Shown here piece after piece: positions 58,342 through 64,000 of a DNA stretch of 64,000 bases. Under the pieces are notes generated by a model, which was not told the origin of the DNA, ran no database searches, and was given only the letters and a program-made list of their open reading frames with translations. The stretch is from NCBI GenBank assembly GCA_023228065.1, contig JALOBX010000002.1, positions 1 to 64,000 on the forward strand, given 5' to 3'. Both the position numbers and the translations under genes were made by a program. Every line of letters begins with the position of its first letter. The first letter of the stretch is position 1. The stretch comes from Candidatus Pacearchaeota archaeon (lineage in GTDB: Archaea > Nanoarchaeota > Nanoarchaeia > Pacearchaeales > GW2011-AR1).

Positions 58342-58535
58342 CTTCTCAAATAACAAATACAAGATTTTTCTTCTTCTTTTTCTTCTTCTTCTTCTATTTC
58401 GCTCATTAATTGATCAATTTCATATTCATTATCTGTAATTTCAGTAGTAAGACGTGAAATTTCTTCTTCAATTCTGGAATTTCTTGCTTCCAAAATCTCC
58501 AATTTTATTGTAAGCTTAATAATAGAATCTTTCAT
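58338..58535 (-). CDS. small coiled-coil protein
   Basis: The 65-residue product is one long charged helix (EILEARNSRIEEEISRLTTE) with a Glu-rich run and a CICYLRS end. Its stop lies in the arm of element B1. AAGAAAGGTTTATAAA precedes the start. Confidence 0.65.
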   Translation of the reverse strand: MKDSIIKLTIKLEILEARNSRIEEEISRLTTEITDNEYEIDQLMSEIEEEEEKEEEKSCICYLRS

Positions 58536-58573
58536 TTTATAAACCTTTCTTTTTTATGTTTTCTCAATCGTTC

Positions 58574-58610
58574 ATGCTCTAAGCATAGCACACTTAAAAC
58601 ATGAAGTCAA
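58574..58610 (-). promoter_or_regulatory. promoter with ATGCT-N3-AGCAT inverted repeat
   Basis: TTGACT (58605-58610), 17 bp, TATGCT (58582-58587); inverted repeat 58574-58586. It drives 58338-58535 and perhaps the elements and rtcB behind it. Confidence 0.85.
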
Positions 58611-58628
58611 GAGAAAAAGCACTATGCA

Positions 58629-58907
58629 TTATATTTTTTTATAGTCAAGAGAAAGGAAAAAATTAATTGGCAATGTGATTGTATTAAATGATATATTGAA
58701 AGTATTTTCCATATGCTCTATTATATTTTCCAGCATATCATTAACTGAAATTTCAGGAATATCAGCATTATTTATCCGATCTATATCTGGATAATCACCG
58801 CGAAAAATTTCACACAACTCTATTGATCCATCATTTACATTAGCTTTAATACAAATGGATATTCCATTAGTCATCTGAATAGTCGTTTTCATCGAAAAAA
58901 CTTGCAT
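58629..58907 (-). CDS. small protein, tandem family copy 1
   Basis: The 92-residue product has GSIELCEIFRGDYPD and MLENIIEHMENTFNISFNTI, shared with the two genes upstream. It is the most diverged of the three. The function is unknown. Confidence 0.65.
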   Translation of the reverse strand: MQVFSMKTTIQMTNGISICIKANVNDGSIELCEIFRGDYPDIDRINNADIPEISVNDMLENIIEHMENTFNISFNTITLPINFFLSLDYKKI

Positions 58908-58944
58908 TTGTTATTTTCCTTCTTTTATCTTTTTTTTTGTTGTG

Positions 58945-59262
58945 TTATGATGGATTTATTGATATATATTCATAATCCATTCGAGGTATAACATTAATAA
59001 GAAAAAAATCAATTGGCAATGTGATTGTTTCAATTGAAACATCGAAATTGAGTTTCATATGTTCTTTGATATTATTCAATAGATCATAAATTGTAAATCC
59101 AGTAAGATTAACATTGTTTAACCAATTGATATCTGGAGAAGCAAGATCACCATGAACAACTTCACACAATTCTATTGTGTTGTCCCTTGTATTAACTATA
59201 ACATTAATTTTAATTTCACTATTTACTCGAATAGTCATTTTTATTGAAGAAATTTGTTGCAT
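58945..59262 (-). CDS. small protein, tandem family copy 2
   Basis: The 105-residue product has NTIELCEVVHGDLASPDINW and YDLLNNIKEHMKLNFDVSIE. DNA identity with copy 3 is high, including the spacer (TTGTTGTGTTATGATGGATT), so the duplication is recent. Confidence 0.68.
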   Translation of the reverse strand: MQQISSIKMTIRVNSEIKINVIVNTRDNTIELCEVVHGDLASPDINWLNNVNLTGFTIYDLLNNIKEHMKLNFDVSIETITLPIDFFLINVIPRMDYEYISINPS

Positions 59263-59324
59263 TTATTATTTCTCTTCTTTTTTTATCTTTTTTTTTCGTT
59301 GTGTTATGATGGATTTAATATATA

Positions 59325-59612
59325 TTATTCATGATCCATTCGAGGTACAACATTAACAATAAAAAAACCAATTGGCAATATGATTTTTTCAATTGAAACA
59401 TCGAAATTGAGTTTCATATGTTCTTTGATATTATTCAATAGATCATAAATTGTAATTCCAATATCAGCATTTAACCAACTGATATCTGGAGAACCAAGAT
59501 CACCACGAACAACTTCACACAATTCTATTGAATTGTCCCTTGCATTAGCTATAACATTAATTTCAATTTCACTATTTACTCGAATAGTCATTTTCATCGA
59601 AGAAACTTGCAT
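59325..59612 (-). CDS. small protein, tandem family copy 3
   Basis: The 95-residue product has NSIELCEVVRGDLGSPDISW and YDLLNNIKEHMKLNFDVSIE. It is the first of the three in the direction of transcription, with AAGGAAAATAACAA before its ATG. Confidence 0.68.
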   Translation of the reverse strand: MQVSSMKMTIRVNSEIEINVIANARDNSIELCEVVRGDLGSPDISWLNADIGITIYDLLNNIKEHMKLNFDVSIEKIILPIGFFIVNVVPRMDHE

Positions 59613-59640
59613 TTGTTATTTTCCTTCTTTATCTTTTTAA

Positions 59641-59895
59641 TTATTCTGGCATGATAGCTTTTAGAATTTGATCTGTCAAAACATCAATAACTTCTTCGCA
59701 TTTGTCTCTTTTATCGCTAAGAACACGAATTTTTTCTTTCATAGCAATTATTTCATTATCAAAGAGGAACATTTGTGTTTTATAAGATTTTACTCTAGTG
59801 AGCAATCCTAGAGATTGATCTTTTTCCTCTCGTGTAAGATCAATTTTCAAAACTTTCGACATGGATTCATCATTTTCTTGTATAAAATTTTCCAT
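59641..59895 (-). CDS. small coiled-coil protein
   Basis: The 84-residue product is helical (DNEIIAMKEKIRVLSDKRDK) and acidic at the start. CCAAAGGAAAAAGAA precedes its ATG. The function is unknown. Confidence 0.62.
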   Translation of the reverse strand: MENFIQENDESMSKVLKIDLTREEKDQSLGLLTRVKSYKTQMFLFDNEIIAMKEKIRVLSDKRDKCEEVIDVLTDQILKAIMPE

Positions 59896-59918
59896 TTCTT
59901 TTTCCTTTGGTGGTGAAT

Positions 59919-60311
59919 TTAATTAAAACAATTATCAGGATCAAAAGAATAACTTCTATCATATTCATTCGGCGAATGAATAATCAATACTGTTTCTTTA
60001 TGTCCAAAGATAAATTGATTTCTCATTTCCCATCTGAGAGAATTAAGATTGTTTTTATCTCTTACCTCAAAAGAGATCCCATTGATTTTATCAGATAAAT
60101 CAAATACTTGCATTGTCTTTTCATTTGGATCTTCTTCATTTGGAGAAGGAAAAACAAAATGAATAAAAAGACTTGAGATATCTTCGTCAATAGGAATAGA
60201 AACTTTTACCAAAGAATCACTATAATTATCCACACGGAAATGAATAATAAACAATTTATTCATTTCTTTTGCATAGGTAATTACGAATTGCGGTGAATCA
60301 ATCATTTCCAT
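59919..60311 (-). CDS. unknown 130-residue protein
   Basis: This is a beta-rich protein (QFVITYAKEMNKLFIIHFRV) with SPNEEDPNEK and a C-terminal HSPNEYDRSYSFDPDNC. An ATG three codons in (60305) is an alternative start. No family is recognised. Confidence 0.6.
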   Translation of the reverse strand: MEMIDSPQFVITYAKEMNKLFIIHFRVDNYSDSLVKVSIPIDEDISSLFIHFVFPSPNEEDPNEKTMQVFDLSDKINGISFEVRDKNNLNSLRWEMRNQFIFGHKETVLIIHSPNEYDRSYSFDPDNCFN

Positions 60312-60326
60312 TTCTTTGTCCTATTG

Positions 60327-60620
60327 TCAATTCAAATTGTAATTCTTTTTCAAAAGAGTAGAAAGCAGGTTACAATTCGTTAGTTCTCTATCAGAGAAAC
60401 TCTTGATTTTACGAATACAATCCAAAGAATCATTGAAAAGTTTATTGCAAAGATAGGAATCAAAATTCTTATCTTTGGTTACATCATTTTTCTTCAGAAG
60501 AAAAAGAAGTCTATCTGACTCACGCTTAGCAGTGAAAAGATCAAAGCTCAATTTCTTGATTTTATTGAAAGAATCATCATACAACTTCTTGCAAAGGTAG
60601 GAATCAAAATTCTTTTTCAT
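60327..60620 (-). CDS. small helical protein with an internal duplication
   Basis: The ATG at 60620 begins MKKNFDSYLCKKLYDDSF; the second half repeats it (KNFDSYLCNKLFNDSL). The product has 97 residues. A longer frame to 60674 would run into the promoter. The function is unknown. Confidence 0.62.
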   Translation of the reverse strand: MKKNFDSYLCKKLYDDSFNKIKKLSFDLFTAKRESDRLLFLLKKNDVTKDKNFDSYLCNKLFNDSLDCIRKIKSFSDRELTNCNLLSTLLKKNYNLN

Positions 60621-60656
60621 TTTATAGACCTTTTTTTTATGTTTTCTCAATCGTTC

Positions 60657-60693
60657 ATGCTCTAAGCATAGCACGCTTTAAGCACAAAGTCAA
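60657..60693 (-). promoter_or_regulatory. promoter with ATGCT-N3-AGCAT inverted repeat
   Basis: TTGACT (60688-60693), 17 bp, TATGCT (60665-60670); inverted repeat 60657-60669. It drives 60327-60620. Confidence 0.85.
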
Positions 60694-60893
60694 GGAAAAA
60701 GTTTTGAATTTATTTCATCGCAATTATAATCTAAAAGATTTTCAATGCGATGATTTCTTTCTTTATACCCCCAGATTTTATTTGAAATTTCTTCCATTCT
60801 TTTTTCCAAAATAAAAATTTGTTCTCTATTTCGAATTTTTTCTTCAATAAGAAGTTCATTTTCATCTCTTATTTCTTCATAACTTCTTCTCAT
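60690..60893 (-). CDS. small coiled-coil protein
   Basis: The 67-residue product is helical and charged (IRNREQIFILEKRMEEISNK). Its stop overlaps the -35 of the next promoter. The function is unknown. Confidence 0.62.
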   Translation of the reverse strand: MRRSYEEIRDENELLIEEKIRNREQIFILEKRMEEISNKIWGYKERNHRIENLLDYNCDEINSKLFP

Positions 60894-60911
60894 AATAAAA
60901 ACCCCTCTTTT

Positions 60912-61463
60912 TTAAAAAGAAAACAATACTGGATCTATCTTATCAGATAGTATCTCAAATAATTTCTTTGTTCTTTCGCAATCAGATGAAGCACAATGTG
61001 CTTCACCTTTGAATTGAATATTATACTTTTCACAAAGAAAATCTAGTTTTGTATTTGATTCTCCGCTATCCTTTGCCATTTCTTTTGTATCAAAGAAATA
61101 CGGAAAATTTATATTTAAATTATTTGATTTAAATAATTTATCAATAAATTCCAAATCAAATATCAGGTTTTGACCTACAAGAATATCTGATTCTTCAATC
61201 ATATCCTTAATTATATGAGATACGGATTCAAATGATTTAGCTGTTTTCTCCCATTCTTCTTTCGAATAATGATTCATTTCAAGAGCTTTCGGTGAGGCTG
61301 TTTCAATATGAGATGGAATGAATTTTACTTCAAATTTATCTAATTGATAAAGCTTTGCATTTTGTTCATTTGAAAGAACATAACGAATCATTGCCAATTG
61401 AATGATTTCATTGTCTTTTAGCACTAATCCAGTTGTTTCTGTATCAAGAAATGTAAGGATCAT
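60912..61463 (-). CDS. DnaQ-like (DEDDh) 3'-5' exonuclease
   Basis: I start at the ATG at 61463 (MILTFLDTETTG). The 183-residue protein has FLDTETTG (D, E), NLIFDLEF (D) and HCASSDCERT (H, D), the full DEDDh set. It is a small proofreading- or RNase-T-type nuclease, possibly acting on RNA or DNA ends. It overlaps the next gene by 20 bp. Confidence 0.88.
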   Translation of the reverse strand: MILTFLDTETTGLVLKDNEIIQLAMIRYVLSNEQNAKLYQLDKFEVKFIPSHIETASPKALEMNHYSKEEWEKTAKSFESVSHIIKDMIEESDILVGQNLIFDLEFIDKLFKSNNLNINFPYFFDTKEMAKDSGESNTKLDFLCEKYNIQFKGEAHCASSDCERTKKLFEILSDKIDPVLFSF

Positions 61464-61857
61464 TTTTATTTTTATTCCAAATGATAAGATGACTTTCAAG
61501 AGGAGAACTGATTTCCTCAGAAATTTTAATACTATCAAATATTTCTTTTGAAACATGAAGAGTAAAATATTGTCCTTTCTGCAAAGGAAGAGAAATTCTT
61601 ATTATAGCTAAATTATCTTCTCTTTCTTTTTCAATACAAATAGATACAAATTTATATGTTACTATTGGAGAACATGGTGAAAATTTAGCACAATGCTCAC
61701 TATTTACAATAATAAATATTTCATCCAAATTACAGTTTTCTTGTTTACATCTTTCAATAAAAATTTCATAATCTTCGTTATCATCAATTTTTTTTGAAAA
61801 TATGTCTTTCAAAAAAAATGATTCTTTGCGAGGATTAAAAGTACATTGAGTTAGCAT
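61444..61857 (-). CDS. unknown 137-residue protein
   Basis: The preferred start is the ATG at 61857, with TTTGGA nine bases before; an ATG at 61866 touches the site. The product has ERCKQENCNLDEIFIIV and HCAKFSPCSPIV. The overlap with the exonuclease suggests coupling. No family is recognised. Confidence 0.6.
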   Translation of the reverse strand: MLTQCTFNPRKESFFLKDIFSKKIDDNEDYEIFIERCKQENCNLDEIFIIVNSEHCAKFSPCSPIVTYKFVSICIEKEREDNLAIIRISLPLQKGQYFTLHVSKEIFDSIKISEEISSPLESHLIIWNKNKNDPYIS

Positions 61858-61891
61858 TTTATTCATTCCAAATGATAATAACTAAAAATAG

Positions 61892-61964
61892 TACCCTTAC
61901 CAGGAATCGAACCTGGATTGTCAGATTAGAAGTCTGATACTCTTTCCAATTGAGATATAAGGGC
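61892..61964 (-). tRNA. tRNA-Arg(UCU)
   Basis: On the minus strand: acceptor GCCCTTA/TAAGGGT, anticodon stem TCAGA/TCTGA with loop CTTCTAA, anticodon TCT, T-arm CCAGG/CCTGG. It reads AGA, common in AT-rich phages. Confidence 0.9.
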
Positions 61965-61967
61965 ACA

Positions 61968-62052
61968 AAATAAAGTTAAGATACGAAGTCCTAAAATGCC
62001 CTACAATTGATTTGTTTTAGGGTTTAGGTAAAAAAATATCTTAACTTTATTT
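61968..62052 (-). ncRNA. 16-bp helix element upstream of tRNA-Arg
   Basis: AAATAAAGTTAAGATA (61968-61983) pairs exactly with TATCTTAACTTTATTT (62037-62052). Inside is CCTAAAA/TTTTAGG. It ends three bases before the tRNA, so it may be a leader or processing signal. A separate hairpin ACGCTTCC/GGAAGCGT lies at 62055-62082. Confidence 0.65.
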
Positions 62053-62107
62053 CAACGCTTCCAATTTAAATTATGGAAGCGTAGCAGGCATTTATATTTA
62101 TACTATA

Positions 62108-62344
62108 TCAAAAAGATACCATTAACAATTCAATGACTGATTGAACATTGCTTGTTTGACAATCTTCGCAGAAATAATTTCTTGCATCAGTCTCTACTGA
62201 GTCTACAATAGAACCACAATTAGTACAAAATCCATCTGTTATACCATCAAATATCATACTTTGAATGGTATTATAAGAATATTCTGCTTCTTTTCCATTC
62301 TTTGCAATGAGAACCAAATTCCCATTAATACGATGAATAACCAT
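62108..62344 (-). CDS. zinc-ribbon protein
   Basis: The 78-residue product has GFCTNCGSIVD and YFCEDCQTSN, a zinc knuckle pair, behind a beta-rich N-terminus (NGNLVLIAKNGKEAEYSYNT). GGAAGGAAATAAAA precedes the ATG. Element B2 forms its long leader. Confidence 0.72.
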   Translation of the reverse strand: MVIHRINGNLVLIAKNGKEAEYSYNTIQSMIFDGITDGFCTNCGSIVDSVETDARNYFCEDCQTSNVQSVIELLMVSF

Positions 62345-62371
62345 TTTTATTTCCTTCCTTTTTCAATAAGA

Positions 62372-62615
62372 AAGTTAATATTAGGAAGAGATTTATATCA
62401 AGTATGAATATTAAAGATAAAGGTTTCTTTCTCTCTCAGCTCAAAGAACTTCGCTTTTCTTAAGAATATTTCATACCATCACAATACAAGACGACTAGTA
62501 TTTCCGTTATATTGTGTTCTAACGAAGAATAACATTATTCATATACTGAGATGATACATGATATAACGTATCTTTTCTTGGCTTTTTAATATAAATCTCT
62601 TCCTAATATTAACTT
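62372..62615 (-). ncRNA. long-helix RNA element B2 (leader of a zinc-ribbon gene)
   Basis: AAGTTAATATTAGG... (62372-62398) and its exact complement (62589-62615) form a 27-bp helix; the 190-nt interior has hairpins (CACAATA/TATTGTG). The arms resemble B1. A consensus promoter (62627-62655) starts the transcript just before it and the gene at 62344 follows. Confidence 0.78.
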
Positions 62616-62626
62616 TTCATAGTTCA

Positions 62627-62655
62627 ATCATACCATACTTTTTTTCAAATGTCAA
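62627..62655 (-). promoter_or_regulatory. promoter of element B2
   Basis: TTGACA (62650-62655), 17 bp, TATGAT (62627-62632). Its sequence to +20 is almost the same as that of element A2. Confidence 0.87.
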
Positions 62656-62686
62656 GCTTTATTTTTATCAAGAAAATCACAATGTT

Positions 62687-62873
62687 AAAAAGGATAGAGA
62701 AAAGGGAACAATTAACAATTAGTTTATATTTCAAAATTAAATTTCAACCATCAAGCAATTAATGAAATTGCGGAACGTGGTATCACAGTTTAATTTTGAC
62801 TAATTTCAATATGGGTAATTAATCCATATATCCCTCATTAAAAACGAGAATTGTTCCCCTTTCTCTATCCATA
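62687..62873 (-). ncRNA. stand-alone structured RNA C
   Basis: The promoter at 62879-62907 starts transcription at about 62873. A 22-bp helix (62849-62870 with 62692-62713, one G-U or A-C difference) closes the RNA and is followed by T5 as a terminator. Inside are ATATGG/CCATAT and an 11-bp TCAAAATTAAA/TTTAATTTTGA stem capped by GCAATT/AATTGC. The length is about 187 nt. Confidence 0.78.
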
Positions 62874-62878
62874 AACTA

Positions 62879-62907
62879 AGCATATCACGCTTTTTTTCAA
62901 ATGTCAA
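62879..62907 (-). promoter_or_regulatory. promoter of RNA C
   Basis: TTGACA (62902-62907), 17 bp, TATGCT (62879-62884), with the ATTTGAAAAAAAG spacer shared with elements A2 and B2. Confidence 0.87.
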
Positions 62908-62932
62908 GAAGAAAAAGCATTGGAAATGTTGT

Positions 62933-63121
62933 TCAGAATGTTGTATTCAAAAAACGAATTGTTTGTTCTCTGAGAAGTCCTAGATAAGACTCAAATTCTT
63001 CATCATAAAAACAATTTTCATCAATTGTTTTTTCAAATTCTTTATTTATAATAACATTGAATTGAGAATAAATATTTTCCCATAATTGAGATATAACCTT
63101 TTTTTGAAGATCATTTAACAT
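62933..63121 (-). CDS. small unknown protein
   Basis: The start at 63121 has GAGGAAATGTAGAAGA, in the end of the previous frame. The 62-residue product (NDLQKKVISQLWENIYSQF...) is helical. The function is unknown. Confidence 0.6.
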   Translation of the reverse strand: MLNDLQKKVISQLWENIYSQFNVIINKEFEKTIDENCFYDEEFESYLGLLREQTIRFLNTTF

Positions 63122-63125
63122 TCTT

Positions 63126-63242
63126 CTACATTTCCTCTTTAAGAATATCAAGAATTCCAAGAATTTCTTCTTTTTCTTCAGAAGAATAAGAATCATAATT
63201 ATTGTTTAAATCATCAAGAACATCTTTATAAAATTCAAACAT
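63126..63242 (-). CDS. 38-residue acidic protein
   Basis: The frame from the ATG at 63242 (MFEFYKDVLDDLNNNY...) is acidic and helical, ends 5 bp before the next start and supplies that gene's ribosome site (GAGGAAATG). It is probably translated. Confidence 0.5.
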   Translation of the reverse strand: MFEFYKDVLDDLNNNYDSYSSEEKEEILGILDILKEEM

Positions 63243-63248
63243 TTATTT

Positions 63249-63470
63249 TCAATCTTCTTCTTTTGATAGGTTAATAATATCAGCCATTTCTTCTTTAAGA
63301 GGGTTTCTCTTTCGCCTTCTTATTTCTTTTCTTTTAAAGCGGACAATACTTCTTTCCACATAATCATCACTTGCTTCTTTTTTGTTAGAATCTTCAAGAT
63401 AAGAATCTTCATCGAATCCAATGGATTCATCAAAAGCATCAGTTATGCGCTTAATCTTCTTCTTTCCCAT
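63249..63470 (-). CDS. small charged protein
   Basis: The 73-residue product has a basic centre (RFKRKEIRRRKRNPLKEEM) between acidic ends. It is likely to touch nucleic acid. No strong ribosome site is visible. Confidence 0.58.
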   Translation of the reverse strand: MGKKKIKRITDAFDESIGFDEDSYLEDSNKKEASDDYVERSIVRFKRKEIRRRKRNPLKEEMADIINLSKEED

Positions 63471-63521
63471 TTAGAACATCCCTATCATTTAAACAAGTTA
63501 AACAATTAATAACAATTAAAG

Positions 63522-63593
63522 TGGAGAATAAGGGAATCGAACCCTTAAAATAAGATTGCAAATCTTATATTTTCCCAATTAAATTAATTCCCC
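63522..63593 (-). tRNA. tRNA-Ala(UGC)
   Basis: On the minus strand: acceptor GGGGAAT/ATTCTCC, anticodon stem TAAGA/TCTTA with a TTTGCAA loop, anticodon TGC, T-arm AAGGG/CCCTT. It sits right behind element A2. Confidence 0.88.
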
Positions 63594-63597
63594 AATA

Positions 63598-63865
63598 AGT
63601 TAAAAATAGGATTCAAGAATAAACTTGTATTTATTAGCGATTTCTCCTCAATATCTAAAAAGTGCCCCTTACCACAAAATTGGTATTATTGACTTTTAAT
63701 TGAGAAGAAACCTGGCATATAGTGTGCCCCGTACTCCCATCGTTTTTATCATTAACCGATCTTTTGACAAGAGATGTTCTATACACTTCAAGATTTGAAT
63801 TTAAAATCTACAAAACAATTCAAGTCTTATATCTGCAAGTTTATTCCTGAATCCTATTTTTAACT
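63598..63865 (-). ncRNA. long-helix RNA element A2 (leader of tRNA-Ala)
   Basis: AGTTAAAAATAGGATTC... (63598-63627) and CAAGTTTATTCCTGA... (63836-63865) form a 30-bp helix whose one difference is G-U on the minus strand. The 208-nt interior shares two conserved segments with A1. A consensus promoter (63878-63906) starts it and tRNA-Ala follows within 5 bp. Confidence 0.8.
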
Positions 63866-63877
63866 TTTCATGGTTCA

Positions 63878-63906
63878 ATCATACCATACTTTTTTTCAAA
63901 TGTCAA
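63878..63906 (-). promoter_or_regulatory. promoter of element A2 and tRNA-Ala
   Basis: TTGACA (63901-63906), 17 bp, TATGAT (63878-63883). An ATGAAAAGTTAA start-stop frame (MKS) lies just behind, as at element B2. Confidence 0.87.
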
Positions 63907-64000
63907 GAACAAAATTCTACGGAAGATTCGTGCTTCACATGGAAATTAACTACTATGCCATTCTTAGCATGTTCAATTTCCATGTTAAAAAAATGAGGAC
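63903..64000 (-). CDS. small or partial unknown protein at the window edge
   Basis: A frame ending at the TGA at 63903-63905 reads MEIEHAKNGIVVNFHVKH... from an ATG at 63983, and is still open to the edge. It may be a 26-residue protein or the end of a longer one. Its stop overlaps the next promoter's -35, a common layout here. Confidence 0.4.
   Translation of the reverse strand, partial: PHFFNMEIEHAKNGIVVNFHVKHESSVEFCS

Noticed and set aside
57741..63865. Long inverted repeats as insertion sequences or MITEs
   Set aside because: There is no transposase, no clear target duplication, and the G-U pairs and promoters fit RNA elements better. The idea is not wholly excluded.

Overview
The window reads as part of a large, AT-rich tailed-phage genome, probably a T4-like or jumbo myovirus; the host cannot be named. 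The signs are virion-type genes next to a glycosylation cluster, eleven tRNA genes, long runs of small overlapping unknown genes, a phage-style DNA ligase, and a protein joining a ligase-like domain to an NMN adenylyltransferase-like domain. Nothing looks like bacterial housekeeping DNA. Many promoters are standard sigma70 type (TTGACA, 17 bp, TATAAT-like) and most genes have AGGAG-type ribosome binding sites, so the host probably has ordinary sigma70 signals.

Layout. (1) 1-20812, minus strand: a glycosylation cluster (PLP aminotransferase, GT10-like, several GT2/GT4 enzymes, a GT2-GT32 fusion and two nucleotide-sugar enzymes), then an Fe-S PD-(D/E)XK nuclease, two HExxH proteins, small regulators and virion-type proteins including three tandem paralogues. 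(2) A divergent gap at 20813-21105. (3) 21106-34803, plus strand: small genes, nine tRNAs, a metallophosphoesterase, a UDP-GlcNAc 2-epimerase-like enzyme, an Hsp20-like protein, a radical SAM/SPASM enzyme paired with a GFVSNSSS-motif protein, an ATP-dependent ligase and a dual-specificity phosphatase. (4) 34880-49333, plus strand: about twenty small ankyrin genes, mostly chained by a shared C-terminal tail that contains the next gene's start. Embedded among them are a GGQ release-factor-like gene, a MoxR-type AAA+ ATPase, a VWA protein and a lytic transglycosylase. (5) 49.4-64 kb, minus strand: many tiny paralogous early-type genes, RtcB, a cyclic-phosphate-processing receiver-like protein, a DnaQ-like exonuclease, two tRNAs and several long-helix RNA elements.

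How the parts may work together. The FnlA-like dehydratase, RmlD-like reductase and 2-epimerase (the last about 18 kb away) would make a UDP-N-acetyl-L-quinovosamine- or L-fucosamine-type sugar for the adjacent glycosyltransferases, perhaps to decorate virions. RtcB, the receiver-like protein, the GGQ factor and the tRNAs suggest RNA repair and ribosome rescue. Many minus-strand early-type genes share a promoter whose -10 overlaps the inverted repeat ATGCT-N3-AGCAT, implying a common regulator. The most novel feature is a set of minus-strand elements closed by 22-30 bp helices, three with their own promoters, next to tRNAs, rtcB and small genes. They look like undescribed structured RNAs or leaders.
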